Numbered from the stretch's first letter, positions 33,952 through 44,562 are shown. The stretch: DNA of 64,000 nucleotides from Arthrobacter sp. SLBN-112 (GCF_030944625.1 NZ_JAUSXY010000001.1:1426001-1490000), one strand, 5' to 3'. Translations and numbers: made by a program. Notes: generated by a model from the sequence alone, not told the origin.

Positions 33952-34701
33952 TCACGCTGCCACAGCGCTGACTGCGACGACGCCACCCCAGGGGTCGCTG
34001 ATCACCGCGCTCCGGAATCCCGGGGTATTCGAGGGCTCCATGAGGATGCCGCCCCCTAATGCAACGGCCCGGTCGGCGGTGGTGTCTGCACTGTCGACTG
34101 CGAAGTTCACACTCCAGTTCGGCGGAACGTCCACCCCCTCTGTTGAGGTGGCGACTGCCACCATCCGGTCTTGCAGAAGCCATAGTGAGAAGGCGGCGTC
34201 CGGCGATGACTTCAGCTCCCACGCGAACATTGTCCGGTAGAAATCCCGGGCTTTTCCAAGATCCGGGGTGTGCAAGGAACTCATCGCCCAGCAGTTCGGC
34301 TGATCGGCAAGCTCAACGCCCTCATGTTCGCCTGCCTGCCGCAGGCAGAACAGCACGCCGGAGGAGTCGGCAACCAGTGCGGTGGGAGTGTGGGCGTCGA
34401 GGGACATAAGCTGCCGGCCCCCCGCCTGTTCTGCGCGGGCCGAAGCCTCCGAGACGTCCTCCACCCGGACGTGCGTCAGCCAGCCCGCAGGCGACTGTGG
34501 CGGGGCCTGCCCCACTCCGGCCACCAGGTGTCCGTTGAGGCGCGCCCGGTAGTACTCGCCGTCAATCCCCGACATGGGAATGGCCTCGTCGAAACTCCAG
34601 CCGAAAAGCTGGCCGTAGAACTCTGTGGCGGCCTGCGGTTCCGGTTGCCAGGTATCCACCCAGCATGGCGCACCTACCGACGACGTATCCCGAATAGCCA
34701 T
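33952..34701 (-). CDS. two-domain VOC family protein
   Basis: 249 residues from ATG 34701 (AAAGGG seven bases upstream). Two VOC units are visible: residues about 10-120 (PCWVDTWQPEPQAATEFYGQ, end GVLFCLRQ) and 130-245 (NCWAMSSLHTPDLGKARDFY, end DPWGGVVAV). This paired form is common in Streptomyces and Arthrobacter and is annotated only as glyoxalase-like. The ligand is unknown. It is a single gene, convergent with the IclR gene. Confidence 0.88.
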   Translation of the reverse strand: MAIRDTSSVGAPCWVDTWQPEPQAATEFYGQLFGWSFDEAIPMSGIDGEYYRARLNGHLVAGVGQAPPQSPAGWLTHVRVEDVSEASARAEQAGGRQLMSLDAHTPTALVADSSGVLFCLRQAGEHEGVELADQPNCWAMSSLHTPDLGKARDFYRTMFAWELKSSPDAAFSLWLLQDRMVAVATSTEGVDVPPNWSVNFAVDSADTTADRAVALGGGILMEPSNTPGFRSAVISDPWGGVVAVSAVAA

Positions 34702-34842
34702 AATGCACCCTTTCGAATCCGGCTGGGCCGCCGTACGCATGGCGCCGGCCCCCAAGGCAATGCCAGGCAAGCATACGTCCGAAAGCGGAGGCATCACGGG
34801 AGATAGATGCGGGGTCCAGGCGCGGGCGGGCTTTGCAGCTTG

Positions 34843-35682
34843 TCAGCCCAGTTCGGCTCGGCGCCCTGGACCGGCTCCATACTCCGACCACCCGCCGGCG
34901 TAGAGGCGGCCTTGGCCAAGTCCGGCATGTTCGAGGGCGAGGAGGTTGTGGCACGCCGTGACGCCTGAGCCACAGTAGGAGATGACGGTGGCGGCGTCGT
35001 CGATCCCGACCCTCGCGAACGCAGTCCGGACCTCCGCGATCGGGCGCAGGCGTCCATGGGGGGAGAGGTTCTCACGGCACGGTACGTTCACTGCGCCCGG
35101 GATGTGTCCTGCTTGGGGATCGGTGGGCAGCTGGAGGGTTCCGTCGAACCGGTCGGCATTGCGGGCGTCGACGATGATCCCGGCGGGCCCTGCCGTGATG
35201 TCCTCCAGTTGGGCCAGGCGGGACCCGGGCCACGGAACCGGAGTGAACGTCGCGGGGATCGGCTTCGCGGGCGTGGTCTCCAAGGGTCCCGTCCATGCGG
35301 CCATCCCGCCGTCGAGCAGCGCTGCCGGATGCCCGCTCGCACGCAGCATCCAGACGAGACGCGCGGCAATGACTCCTCCCGCGTCGTCATAGGCGACAAC
35401 AGCTGTGTCGTCACCGATTCCCAGCGAGGACATTCCACTGGCAAACACTTCCGGGTCGGGAAGCGGGTTCAACCCGTGCGGTCCCGGATCGCCCGAGAGC
35501 CAGGCATCCAGGTCCACAAACACGGCATCCGGAAGATGCCCGCCGTCGTACGCTGAACGGCCCGACGCGCCGTCGAGGTACCAGCGCGCATCGGCGATGA
35601 CAACATTCCTTCGGTGCGCCTCGAGCCACGCGGCATCCATAAAGGGTGGCAGGTCCGCCTGGGCTATTGGGGTCTCGTCCAT
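34843..35682 (-). CDS. two-domain rhodanese sulfurtransferase
   Basis: 279 residues. I place the start at ATG 35682 (MDETPIAQADLPPF), because TAGCCT lies seven bases before it, a leaderless pattern; the frame also allows ATG 35709. The N-terminal rhodanese unit has Asp in place of the active Cys (VVAYDDAGG), as usual for the regulatory half. The C-terminal unit keeps the active loop SYCGSGVTA. The protein moves a sulfane sulfur to cyanide or a thiol acceptor (thiosulfate or 3-mercaptopyruvate type); donor preference is not clear from the loop. Confidence 0.9.
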   Translation of the reverse strand: MDETPIAQADLPPFMDAAWLEAHRRNVVIADARWYLDGASGRSAYDGGHLPDAVFVDLDAWLSGDPGPHGLNPLPDPEVFASGMSSLGIGDDTAVVAYDDAGGVIAARLVWMLRASGHPAALLDGGMAAWTGPLETTPAKPIPATFTPVPWPGSRLAQLEDITAGPAGIIVDARNADRFDGTLQLPTDPQAGHIPGAVNVPCRENLSPHGRLRPIAEVRTAFARVGIDDAATVISYCGSGVTACHNLLALEHAGLGQGRLYAGGWSEYGAGPGRRAELG

Positions 35683-35842
35683 ACAGTGCAGGCTAAACGA
35701 TGTGTCCATTATTTGAGCAAGAATGTCCCATCATGTGGACGATATGTGGCGGAAGCCCCAGGCTTCTGCGCGGCCTGGCCGGGCGTTCACCCCGGCCGGT
35801 CTGGTCTGTACAACCAAGACCGGCGCACGGGAGACTGGCGCC

Positions 35843-36406
35843 ATGCGCAAACTGACCTTCGCCATGAACGTGAGCGTGGACGGCTATATCGCCGCGCCCG
35901 GGGACGACCTCGGCTGGAGCGTGCCGGGCGACGAACTGTTCCAATGGTGGTCCGACCGGGTGGCGGCGACGGGCCTGGCCCTGTACGGACGCAAACTGTG
36001 GGAGACGATGAGCTCCCACTGGCCCACCGCGGACCAGGAGCCGGGCGTCACAGCGGCGCAGATCGAGTTCGCCCGCCGTTGGCGGGACATGCCAAAAGTG
36101 GTGTTCTCCTCGAGGGCCCGCCCGGTCAACTGGAATACCCGCCTGGTCACCGGCGATGCGGTTCCGGAGATCGCGCGGCTCAAGGCGGAGGATGGCGGCC
36201 CCATGGACATCGGCGGTGCCACGCTCGCCGCGGCGGCCATGCGGGCAGGGCTGATCGACGAGTATGCGATGGTCACCCATCCGGTCTTGGTGGGCGGCGG
36301 CACGCCCTTCTATACAGCCTTGGACAATTGGGTGCAGCTGAGGCTGGTGGAGACCCGGGCGTTTCCCGACGGTGTGGTCCTTACGAGGTACGAAGTCCGG
36401 CGCTGA
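35843..36406 (+). CDS. dihydrofolate reductase-like (RibD C-terminal) protein
   Basis: 187 residues. KLTFAMNVSVDGYIAAPGDD and the later GPMDIGGATLAAAAMRAGLI match the dihydrofolate reductase/RibD-like fold that is widespread as stand-alone proteins in Actinobacteria. These bind NADPH, but few have known substrates. The start is ATG 35843. It is a single gene, convergent with the PucR gene. Confidence 0.87.
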   Translation: MRKLTFAMNVSVDGYIAAPGDDLGWSVPGDELFQWWSDRVAATGLALYGRKLWETMSSHWPTADQEPGVTAAQIEFARRWRDMPKVVFSSRARPVNWNTRLVTGDAVPEIARLKAEDGGPMDIGGATLAAAAMRAGLIDEYAMVTHPVLVGGGTPFYTALDNWVQLRLVETRAFPDGVVLTRYEVRR

Positions 36407-36476
36407 GCGCACCTGGTTTCCAGGCATAGGTGCAGGCCCTAAAGCCTGCTTCGGGGTACATCAGGTGACGGGTTTC

Positions 36477-38088
36477 TCAGGGGAGCCCCGCCATCCGGGC
36501 AGCAAGGTGCAATGCAGCCAGCCGCCCCGTTCCGCGGGGATCGCCTCCGCACAGCTCGAAAATCCGCTGCAGCCGGTGGTGCATGGACTGCCGCTCCAGG
36601 TGCAGTTCGCGCGCTGACTGAGCGGTATTGCAGCCCGAGTCCAGCCACACCTGCAAGGTCTCCAGCAGCTGGGACTGCCGTTGTGCGTCATGCTCCAGGA
36701 CCGCCCGCAACTGCCGGATCACGAACGCCTCCCGTGCCGAGGCATCCAGGCAGGTCAGGGACAGGCTTTCGACGGCGGCATCCTCCGCATCGACCACCAC
36801 CAGGCCGCGGGCCGGATACTGCCGGCGCACCGACGCGTTCCGCCGCCGGATCTGGCGCACCTCCAAGGCCCGCCGCGCCTCCGCCAGCGACCAGGAAGCC
36901 TCCGACACCCTGCCGGCCAAGGGCCCCACGGCAATCACCGCATCAGGGTCGCCCGCCAAGCCCTTCATCGAATCCAGCAGCTGCCGCCGCTCACCGGCGG
37001 TATCGGTGCGGGACAGCCCGATCATCACCACCAGCTCGGCGTCGTCCAGGTAAGCGGCGCAGGGAATCCGGCGTGAGCTCAGGAAGGTTTCGACGGCGCC
37101 ACGCACCTCCTGCGGTGACGCCGCGTGGATTGCCGCCACCACCGCCGGGGAATCCGCCGGAAAGCCGGCCGCAGGGGCCAGCTGCTCAAGCCGCCACTCC
37201 GGGGCGGAACTCAGCACGGCCCGCATCAGTTCGGCCCCGGCCAAGGCATGCAGCCCGGGGGGAGTGTGCTGCAGCAGCGCCAGCCCAAGGATGTCCACGG
37301 AGCGTTCTCCGGCCACCTGCGCCAGCGCCACGTCCGCGGCGTCCGGCACCCCCACCTCAAGCCGGCCCATCAGGACACCGCGCACAGGAATATCCACGGT
37401 GACCACCGGTCCGCCGGGCCCTGCGGCACTGCCGTCAAAGCCGGCGTGCGCACCCGGCCTGGGGCCGTCGTCGTCCTCCGGTCCTTCCCCGGCTTCCGCG
37501 TCGACCACACTGCTCCACCCCTCGCGGCACGGCGCTGCCCATGGTCACTCCCCATGGGGAGGTGAGCTTCACCGCGGCGCGGGTGATGCCAGCCAGCACG
37601 CTGAGGATCTTGTCCAGCGAGGCGCCGTGCGCCAGCTCAGCGGCCATGGCGCGCGTGGCGGCGTCGGCCTGCTGCAGGTGCCCCACCGACTCGCTCACCA
37701 GCATGGAGTTGATGGCCTGCATGACGCCCACGAAGGGCACCACCTTGCGCAGCTCCACCACCGGAAGGCCGTATTCCTCGGCCTTCGTCAGCATGTCGGC
37801 CGGAATTTCCGGCAGGGCCCCACCAGTCTCGATAGCCAGCGCCGCGATACCCCGCTGGGCCAGCTCACGGACATAGTCTTCGCGTTTGGCGGGGGTGGCC
37901 GTGGCCAGGGTGATCCCGCCGCAGAGCAACAGCTCGCCGCCGCGGAGCAGGGGAGCGATGTCCAGGACTTCGCTGGAGTGGACCCAGCGGACCGGCTGGG
38001 CGTCAGTTACCGCGCCCAGAGGGTGGACCACGGGATCGGCGGCGGCAAGGGCGGGATGGGCGAGTATTTCACCAAGAAACAGTGACAC
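36477..38088 (-). pseudogene. PucR family regulator split by a frameshift
   Basis: Two overlapping frames make one PucR protein. The N-terminal part (from ATG 38088) is the PucR ligand domain: LGEILAHPALAAADPVVHPL, RWVHSSEVLDIAPLLRGGEL and LLCGGITL. The C-terminal part holds the GGDEF-like middle and the PucR helix-turn-helix (HLERQSMHHRLQRIFELCGG). The change of frame falls near 37500-37515 and equals one extra base. PucR proteins regulate purine, hydantoin and related catabolic genes; the divergent NCS1 permease gene is the expected target. Real inactivation or sequencing error cannot be told apart here. Confidence 0.82.
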
Positions 38089-38194
38089 GACATTCCGTAA
38101 CGTAGTAGGGAATTTTGTTAGACAGATTGTATCTTGTTGCTTGTGATGGGGGCCACATAGCCTTTGAGTACTTATTCACCTCACGGAGGCCCCC

Positions 38195-39745
38195 ATGCAA
38201 GAAAAGCTTTCACCAGCAACGCACGGGCACGCTGCCCCAGCCGGTCAGGACCACAACGCCGTGGACCACGAAGCATGGCTGCAGCCCATCCCCGAATCAG
38301 CGCGCACACGCAAGGTATCCGGCCAGTTCTGGATCTGGGCGGGCGCCAACCTGGCTCCCATCAACTGGGTGCTGGGGGCACTCGGTATCCAGTTGGGACT
38401 CGGGCTGGCGGACACCATCACCGTCCTGGTCCTGGGCAACCTGATCGGCATGCTCCTCTTTGGCTGCTTCGTCCTCCTGGGCCAAAAGACCGGAGCCACC
38501 GGCATGGTCCTGGCCCGGGCAGCATTCGGCCGGCGCGGCAACTACCTGCCGGCCGCCATCCAGGCCCTGCTGGTCATCGGCTGGTGCGCGGTGAACACCT
38601 GGATCATCCTGGACCTGGTCATGGCCCTCTTCGGAACCCTTGGCTGGGTTGACCCGGAAGCCCCCAATTACGCCTGGAAGATCGGCGTCGCCACCTTCAT
38701 CATGGCCCTCCAGGTGGCCATCGCCTGGTTTGGCTACAAGGCCATCGCGGCCTTCGAAAAGTGGACCGTGCCGCCCACCATCCTCATCCTCGCCGTCATG
38801 TCCGCCGTCGCGTGGTTCGGCATGGACATCGACTGGGGCTACGCCGGACCCGCCGGGCACATCCTGGAAGGCTCCGAACGGATCGCGGCCATGAGCGCCG
38901 TCATGACGGCCATCGGCATCGGCTGGGGCATCACCTGGTTCACCTACGCCGCCGACTACTCCCGGTTCGTCAGCACCAGCGTCCCCAAGAAGAAGGTCTA
39001 CCTCGCCTCCGTCCTTGGCCAGTTCATCCCGGTGGTCTGGCTCGGCGTCCTGGGCGCAAGCCTCGCCACCAACAGCGGGGAGATCGATCCCGGCAAGCTG
39101 ATCGTCCTGAACTTCGGCGCCATGGCGCTCCCGGTGCTGCTGATGGTGCTCCACGGCCCCATCGCCACCAACATCCTGAACATCTACACCTTCTCGGTTG
39201 CCACCCAGGCACTGGACATCTCCATCAGCCGCCGCAAGCTCAACCTGTTCGTCGGCGTCTTCTCGCTCGCCGCCGTCGTCTTCTTCATCTTCCAGGAGGA
39301 CTTCGCCGCGGTGCTGGACGCCTGGCTGATTGGCCTGGTGGCCTGGGTGGCCGCCTGGGGCGGGATCATGCTGGTGCACTACTTCTGGCTGGAGAAGCGC
39401 TGGCCCGGAGAGCCCGAACGCCTGTTCGACGCCGTTGGAACCAAGCGGCTGCCCGGCGTCAACTGGGCCGGCGTCGTCTCCCTGGTGGCCGGCATCTTCG
39501 CCACCTGGCTGTTCATGTACGGCCTGATCCCCATCATGCAGGGCCCCATTGCCGTCGCCCTGGGCGGCTGGGACCTGTCCTGGCTCGCCGGCGGACTGAC
39601 CAGCGCCGGGGTGTACGCCATCCTGGGCCCGCGGCAGCACATCCGCTACCTTGCCCTGGAGCCCCGCACCAGTGGGAAGGCTGATACCGCTCCCGGAGCA
39701 GAAGGCAAAGAAGCGGACACCGCCCCTGCCCTTCCCGCCCTCTAA
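38195..39745 (+). CDS. NCS1 family nucleobase/hydantoin-type permease
   Basis: 516 residues with about twelve membrane helices. SGQFWIWAGANLAPINWVLG in helix 1 and GWGITWFTYAADYSRFVSTS are NCS1 marks (cytosine, allantoin, hydantoin, uracil carriers). GGAGG lies five bases before the ATG. It is divergent from PucR and 62 bases before the deacetylase-like hydrolase on the same strand. It likely imports a nucleobase or cyclic ureide that the hydrolase then opens. The substrate is unproven. Confidence 0.92.
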   Translation: MQEKLSPATHGHAAPAGQDHNAVDHEAWLQPIPESARTRKVSGQFWIWAGANLAPINWVLGALGIQLGLGLADTITVLVLGNLIGMLLFGCFVLLGQKTGATGMVLARAAFGRRGNYLPAAIQALLVIGWCAVNTWIILDLVMALFGTLGWVDPEAPNYAWKIGVATFIMALQVAIAWFGYKAIAAFEKWTVPPTILILAVMSAVAWFGMDIDWGYAGPAGHILEGSERIAAMSAVMTAIGIGWGITWFTYAADYSRFVSTSVPKKKVYLASVLGQFIPVVWLGVLGASLATNSGEIDPGKLIVLNFGAMALPVLLMVLHGPIATNILNIYTFSVATQALDISISRRKLNLFVGVFSLAAVVFFIFQEDFAAVLDAWLIGLVAWVAAWGGIMLVHYFWLEKRWPGEPERLFDAVGTKRLPGVNWAGVVSLVAGIFATWLFMYGLIPIMQGPIAVALGGWDLSWLAGGLTSAGVYAILGPRQHIRYLALEPRTSGKADTAPGAEGKEADTAPALPAL

Positions 39746-39807
39746 CCGGCACGGCTCCTCTTCCCACAAACCTGGCGGGCGCCCTGCGCCCGCCGAAAGG
39801 ATTTCCC

Positions 39808-40755
39808 GTGAACCAGCCCGCCATCGCGGATGCCCTGCACCCCATCACCTGGCCGGACGGCGCCAAAGCCGCAGCCTCCTTCACCTTCGACGTGGACGCC
39901 GAGTCTTGCACCATCGCCCACGAACCCACCAGCACCCGTCGCATGTCGCTGATGACCCACCAGTCCTACGGCCCCAAGGTGGCGGTGCCGCGGCTGCTGA
40001 AAATCCTCGAGCGCCAGGACATCAAGGCCACCTTCTTCATCCCCGGCTTCACGGCGGAGTCCTACCCGGACGTGGTCCGGCGGATCGTCGACGGCGGGCA
40101 CGAAGTGGGGCACCACGGCTACCTCCACGAACCGATGCAGGGCATTGACGCCGCCACCGAGGCCAGCTACATGGACCGCGGCCTCGAAGCCCTGGCCAAG
40201 GTGGCAGGGGTCCGGCCGGTGGGGTACCGGGCACCGTGGTGGGAACTGAACTGGCACTCCCCGGGCCTGCTGGCCGACCGCGGTTTCCTCTACGATTCCA
40301 GCCTGCTCGACGGCGATGCCCCCTACCGCTTCGCCGTCGCCGCCGACGATCCCCGGGACATCGTGGAAATCCCCGTGGACTGGACCCTGGACGACTGGGA
40401 ACAGTATGCCTTCTACCCCGGCGTGACCGGCAGTGGCGTCATCGAAAGCCCGGCAAAGGTCCTGGAAATGTGGACCCTTGAGGCCGAGGCCCACCACTCC
40501 CAGGGCAGCTGCTTCGTCCTGACCAACCACCCGTTCATCTCCGGCCGGCCGTCCAAGGCCGTGGCACTGGAGCAGCTGATCGAGCGGGTGAAAGCGATGG
40601 ACGGGATGTGGGTCACCACCATGGAACAGATTGCCCGCCACACCAAGGCCACGGTGGCCGGGGTCCACACCCACGCGCGGATTGACGTGCCGGTATTTCC
40701 GGGCGCGGGTGCGCAATTCGAGCCGGCCGTGGTGCGGCAGGGGGTGCCGGCCTAG
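39808..40755 (+). CDS. polysaccharide deacetylase-fold hydrolase (allantoinase/cyclic imidase-like)
   Basis: 315 residues from GTG 39808, AAAGGA seven bases upstream. The NodB-like metal site is present: SFTFDVDAES (Asp pair) and GHEVGHHGYLHE (His ligands), then RAPWWELNWHSPGLL. There is no signal peptide, which argues against a cell-wall sugar substrate. Cytosolic members of this fold include PuuE allantoinase and cyclic imide hydrolase. The linked NCS1 permease and PucR support opening of a cyclic amide. A hairpin follows the gene. Confidence 0.87.
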   Translation: MNQPAIADALHPITWPDGAKAAASFTFDVDAESCTIAHEPTSTRRMSLMTHQSYGPKVAVPRLLKILERQDIKATFFIPGFTAESYPDVVRRIVDGGHEVGHHGYLHEPMQGIDAATEASYMDRGLEALAKVAGVRPVGYRAPWWELNWHSPGLLADRGFLYDSSLLDGDAPYRFAVAADDPRDIVEIPVDWTLDDWEQYAFYPGVTGSGVIESPAKVLEMWTLEAEAHHSQGSCFVLTNHPFISGRPSKAVALEQLIERVKAMDGMWVTTMEQIARHTKATVAGVHTHARIDVPVFPGAGAQFEPAVVRQGVPA

Positions 40756-40774
40756 CGTTCCCGGAAAGCAGAGG

Positions 40775-40806
40775 CGGCCGGCGGAGGGGACACCCGCCGC
40801 CGGCCG
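40775..40806 (+). terminator. hairpin terminator after the deacetylase-like gene
   Basis: CGGCCGGCGG / CCGCCGGCCG with a 12-base loop, followed by TTTGGTTCTT, 20 bases past the stop. It also lies near the end of the convergent XRE gene. Confidence 0.8.
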
Positions 40807-40825
40807 TTTGGTTCTTCGGGGCCAG

Positions 40826-41659
40826 TCAGCTTTTGGCCAGCAAGGACTTCATCTGTGCGGCCGCGTTGCTGCCCGGGGCCGGCGTGTACACCACGATATG
40901 CAGGTCCGGCCGGTCAGAGGGGGAGACCTGGTGGTGTTCCAGCTGCAGCACCCCCACCGCCGGGTGGTGAAAGAGGCGCTCGCGGGATTCAAACCCCAGG
41001 ATGTCGTACAGGTCCCACCCCTGCCGGAATTCGGGGCTGGCATCCTTGAGCCGTTCCACCTGGTACTGGATGTCCGGATCACCCAGCCGCTGCCCGGCTT
41101 CGGCGCGGAATTCGGCAAGGAACCGCTTGCTGGTGGTCTCCCAGTCCGGGAGCAGGTCGCGGACGTAGGGGTCGGTGAAAACCAGCCACAGCAGGTTCCG
41201 GTCCGTCGGAGCCACGGTGGCGATGTTGGGGTAGAGCGCCGCGTAGGCCCTGTTCCAGCCGGCCACGCCCCAGTCCGGGAACAGCGCGAAACTTGGGTTG
41301 GGGTCCAGCGCATCCAGCAGCCGCTGGATATGGGGCGGGGCAGTGTCCGCCGCAGGCCCGGCGGGAGCGGCGGACGCGTAGCCGCCAAGGGACAGGACGT
41401 AACCCACGCCTGTGGCCGAGAGATGCAGGGCGCGGCTGACCGCTTCCAGGACCTGCCGCGACGGACTGATGTCCCGTCCCTGCTCAAGCCAGGTGTACCA
41501 GGTGACACTGACGCCGGAGAGGAAGGCCACCTCCTCACGCCGCAGCCCGCGGTCCCGCGCACGTCCGATCGGTGGCAGGCCGTAGTCCGCCCGCAGCGCC
41601 TGGTCGCGCCGGGCCCTCAGGAAAAGGCCAAGTTCTTTTCGGCGCCCGGGATCATTCAC
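40826..41659 (-). CDS. XRE regulator with MmyB-like ligand domain
   Basis: 277 residues from GTG 41659. HTH residues about 40-65 ([20 protein letters not shown]) and a C-terminal PAS-like MmyB ligand-binding domain ([30 protein letters not shown] helix, later [14 protein letters not shown]) identify the family, which often regulates dehydrogenase or reductase genes nearby. A TAGTAT box six bases before the GTG and no ribosome site suggest a leaderless transcript. It is divergent from ilvD with a palindrome between, but ilvD is not an obvious target. Confidence 0.88.
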   Translation of the reverse strand: MNDPGRRKELGLFLRARRDQALRADYGLPPIGRARDRGLRREEVAFLSGVSVTWYTWLEQGRDISPSRQVLEAVSRALHLSATGVGYVLSLGGYASAAPAGPAADTAPPHIQRLLDALDPNPSFALFPDWGVAGWNRAYAALYPNIATVAPTDRNLLWLVFTDPYVRDLLPDWETTSKRFLAEFRAEAGQRLGDPDIQYQVERLKDASPEFRQGWDLYDILGFESRERLFHHPAVGVLQLEHHQVSPSDRPDLHIVVYTPAPGSNAAAQMKSLLAKS

Positions 41660-41688
41660 TGGAAAATACTATTACTCTGGTACTCCTA

Positions 41689-41698
41689 CTACTAGTAG
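41689..41698. promoter_or_regulatory. 10-bp palindrome between XRE gene and ilvD
   Basis: CTACTAGTAG in the short gap between the divergent XRE and ilvD genes. It may be an operator of the XRE protein. The surroundings are A/T-rich, consistent with overlapping promoters. Confidence 0.4.
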
Positions 41699-41744
41699 CA
41701 AGAGCGTCTTCCGCACGGGCGGCGATGCCCGCAGGATGGTAAGC

Positions 41745-43604
41745 ATGCCTGCACTCCGCTCTAGAACAGTCACCCACGGCCGCAACATGGCCGGAGCCCG
41801 CGCACTGCTGCGCGCCTCCGGCGTCGCCAACTCGGACATCGGCAAGCCGATCATCGCCGTGGCCAACTCCTTCACCGAATTCGTCCCCGGCCACACCCAC
41901 CTCGCCCCCGTGGGCCGGATCGTCTCCGACGCCATCCTCGCCGCCGGTGCCGTGCCGCGCGAGTTCAACACCATTGCCGTGGACGACGGCATCGCCATGG
42001 GCCACAGCGGCATGCTCTACTCACTGCCGTCCCGCGACCTGATCGCCGACTCCGTTGAGTACATGGTCAACGCCCACTGCGCCGACGCCCTGGTATGCAT
42101 CTCCAACTGCGACAAGATCACCCCGGGCATGCTCATGGCAGCACTGCGCCTGAACATCCCCGTGGTCTTCGTCTCCGGTGGCCCCATGGAAGCCGGCCGG
42201 GTGACCCTGACCGACGGCTCCGTCCGCTCCCTTGACCTGGTGAACGCGATTGCCGACGCCGTGGACGAGTCCATCTCCGATGCCGACATCAACCTCATCG
42301 AAGAGAATGCCTGCCCCACCTGCGGTTCCTGCTCCGGCATGTTCACCGCCAACTCCATGAACTGCCTCGCCGAGGCCATCGGCCTGGCCCTGCCCGGCAA
42401 CGGGTCCGTGCTGGCCACCCACACCGCCCGCAAGGCGCTGTACGAGAAGGCCGGCGCCACCGTCGTCGAGCTGGTGAAGCGCTACTACGACGGCGACGAC
42501 GAGTCCGTGCTGCCGCGCTCCATCGCCACTGCCAAGGCCTTCGACAACGCCATGGCCCTGGACATCTCCATGGGCGGCTCCACCAACACCATCCTGCACC
42601 TGCTGGCCGCGGCCCAGGAGGCCGGCGTGGACTACGGCCTGGCCGAGATGGACGCCAAATCCCGCCAAGTGCCCTGCCTGGCAAAGGTGGCACCGAACGT
42701 CGCCAAGGACAAGACCTACTACATGGAGGATGTGCACCGCGCCGGCGGCATCCCGGCCCTGCTGGGCGAGCTGAACCGCGGCGGCCTCCTGCACAAGGAC
42801 GTCCACTCGGTGCACTCCGATGACCTGGACGGCTGGCTGGATGACTGGGACATCCGCGGCGGCAAGGCCACGGATGAAGCGAAGGCCCTCTGGCACGCGG
42901 CCCCGGGCGGCGTCCGCTCCTCCACCGCATTCTCCCAGTCGAACGAGTGGACCTCCCTGGACACTGACGCCGCGGAAGGCTGCATCCGCTCCGTGGAGCA
43001 CGCATACTCCAAGGACGGCGGCCTGGCCGTGCTCCGCGGCAACGTAGCCGTTGACGGCGCGGTGGTGAAGACCGCCGGCGTGGACGAGTCCATCTGGGTC
43101 TTCTCCGGCCCGGCCGTGGTGTGCGAGTCGCAGGACGAAGCCGTCGAAAAGATCCTGAACAAGACCGTCAAGGAAGGCGACGTGGTGGTCATCCGCTACG
43201 AAGGCCCCCGCGGCGGTCCCGGCATGCAGGAAATGCTGTACCCAACGTCGTTCCTCAAGGGCCGCGGCATGGGAAAGAAGTGCGCCCTCATCACGGATGG
43301 CCGATTCTCCGGTGGAACCTCCGGCCTGTCGATCGGGCACATCTCCCCGGAGGCTGCCTCCGGCGGCACCATCGCCCTGGTGGAGGACGGCGACATCATC
43401 AGCATCGACATCACCCGGCGCTCCATGCAGCTGGAGGTCTCCGATGAGATCCTGGCCGAACGCCGCGAGAAGCTGGAAGTCAACGGCGGGTACAAGCCCA
43501 AGGCCCGGGACCGCCAGGTTTCCGCTGCCCTGCGTGCCTACGCCGCCATGGCCCTCTCCGCGGACAAGGGAGCCGTCCGGGACGTGTCGCTGCTGGAGCG
43601 CTAA
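41745..43604 (+). CDS. ilvD: dihydroxy-acid dehydratase
   Basis: 619 residues from ATG 41745, with AGGA eight bases upstream; this agrees with the usual M-P-x-x-R-S start of IlvD, and the ATG nine bases earlier is less likely. The Fe-S ligand segments [12 protein letters not shown] and [18 protein letters not shown] are intact, as are [11 protein letters not shown] and [17 protein letters not shown]. It dehydrates 2,3-dihydroxy-3-methylbutanoate and its valerate homologue to oxoacids in isoleucine and valine synthesis (EC 4.2.1.9). It stands alone with its own terminator, away from the other ilv genes. Confidence 0.97.
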   Translation: MPALRSRTVTHGRNMAGARALLRASGVANSDIGKPIIAVANSFTEFVPGHTHLAPVGRIVSDAILAAGAVPREFNTIAVDDGIAMGHSGMLYSLPSRDLIADSVEYMVNAHCADALVCISNCDKITPGMLMAALRLNIPVVFVSGGPMEAGRVTLTDGSVRSLDLVNAIADAVDESISDADINLIEENACPTCGSCSGMFTANSMNCLAEAIGLALPGNGSVLATHTARKALYEKAGATVVELVKRYYDGDDESVLPRSIATAKAFDNAMALDISMGGSTNTILHLLAAAQEAGVDYGLAEMDAKSRQVPCLAKVAPNVAKDKTYYMEDVHRAGGIPALLGELNRGGLLHKDVHSVHSDDLDGWLDDWDIRGGKATDEAKALWHAAPGGVRSSTAFSQSNEWTSLDTDAAEGCIRSVEHAYSKDGGLAVLRGNVAVDGAVVKTAGVDESIWVFSGPAVVCESQDEAVEKILNKTVKEGDVVVIRYEGPRGGPGMQEMLYPTSFLKGRGMGKKCALITDGRFSGGTSGLSIGHISPEAASGGTIALVEDGDIISIDITRRSMQLEVSDEILAERREKLEVNGGYKPKARDRQVSAALRAYAAMALSADKGAVRDVSLLER

Positions 43605-43612
43605 GGCTCTTT

Positions 43613-43657
43613 CCCGGCGGGGGAGGGGCAGGTCCAATGGCCCTCCTCCGCCCGGGG
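43613..43657 (+). terminator. ilvD terminator
   Basis: CCCGGCGGGGGAGGG...CCCTCCTCCGCCCGGG forms a long stem with a 12-base loop, nine bases past the ilvD stop. Confidence 0.75.
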
Positions 43658-43704
43658 TTACCGCGCCACACTTGAAGGGTCATCGTAGGGCCCGGGGAGG
43701 TGTG

Positions 43705-44478
43705 GTGCGCAGGTTTGATCAGTCACTTCCGCCCGCGTCCCTGGCCGTGATGCTGCTGTCCGTGATGCTGGTGGCCGGCTGCTCGCCGCAGCCGGGAAGC
43801 CGGCAGCCTGCGCAGTCCTCTTCCGCTGCTGCCTCCGCAACGGCGACCGGGACGCCCGCCGCGCCGACGCCGTCGGACGTTCCGTCCACACCGGCCGCCG
43901 AAACAACGTCCGGCACGGCCGCGGCACAATGGACCACGTTTACGACGGCGGACGGCACCATGGCGTTCGATCTTCCGGCCGCTTGGCGCGTCAAGGACCC
44001 TGCGGGGGAACTGGCTGAGGGCGGCGGGGCATTCGCTGAGGTAAGGAACCAGGCCGGAAAGGTGATAGCCACGCTGAGGACCAACATGGCCACCGGATCC
44101 ACCTGCACCGAGAGGTACCCCTACGAAATCATGGACACCGTTGACGTCCCGGCATTGGTCCAGGGCGGAGTGGTGCCGCAGTTCGTGTTCGAATCACGCG
44201 CAAACGCCGCGACGCCGGGGTTGTACACCACACCGGCCGCCGGCTACGGCATCACGTCCGGCCCCGCGGCAAGCGGACCGGACGCCTGCCCCATCTTCCA
44301 GTTCTTCAGGTGGCCCCCGAACGCTGCCATGTTCGGTGCGTCCTATGACCCCGACAACAATGCGACGCCCGGCGACCCGTCCCTCCCATACCTGGAACTC
44401 GCCCGGAAGTACCGGGACACGGCCGAGTATTCGGACATCAGGAAAATGATCACCTCGCTGCGGCCGGTGAATCGCTAG
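43705..44478 (+). CDS. lipoprotein, unknown function
   Basis: 257 residues from GTG 43705 (GGAGG four to five bases upstream). A hydrophobic signal segment ends in the lipobox L-V-A-G-C, so Cys is lipidated and the protein is anchored outside the membrane. A Ser/Ala/Thr/Pro-rich linker (residues 28-70) leads to a globular domain beginning WTTFTTADGTMAFDLPAAWR, typical of actinobacterial exported proteins of unknown role. Two Cys pairs (TCTERY, DACPIF) could form a disulfide. No neighbour gives a function. Confidence 0.82.
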   Translation: MRRFDQSLPPASLAVMLLSVMLVAGCSPQPGSRQPAQSSSAAASATATGTPAAPTPSDVPSTPAAETTSGTAAAQWTTFTTADGTMAFDLPAAWRVKDPAGELAEGGGAFAEVRNQAGKVIATLRTNMATGSTCTERYPYEIMDTVDVPALVQGGVVPQFVFESRANAATPGLYTTPAAGYGITSGPAASGPDACPIFQFFRWPPNAAMFGASYDPDNNATPGDPSLPYLELARKYRDTAEYSDIRKMITSLRPVNR

Positions 44479-44562
44479 CCGGATGCTGCGGGCCGGGGCC
44501 TGCCCGGACAATGGGGACAAAGGCCCCGCCCTGCTGTCCTGCCCCTCCGGTACCCTTTTCAC

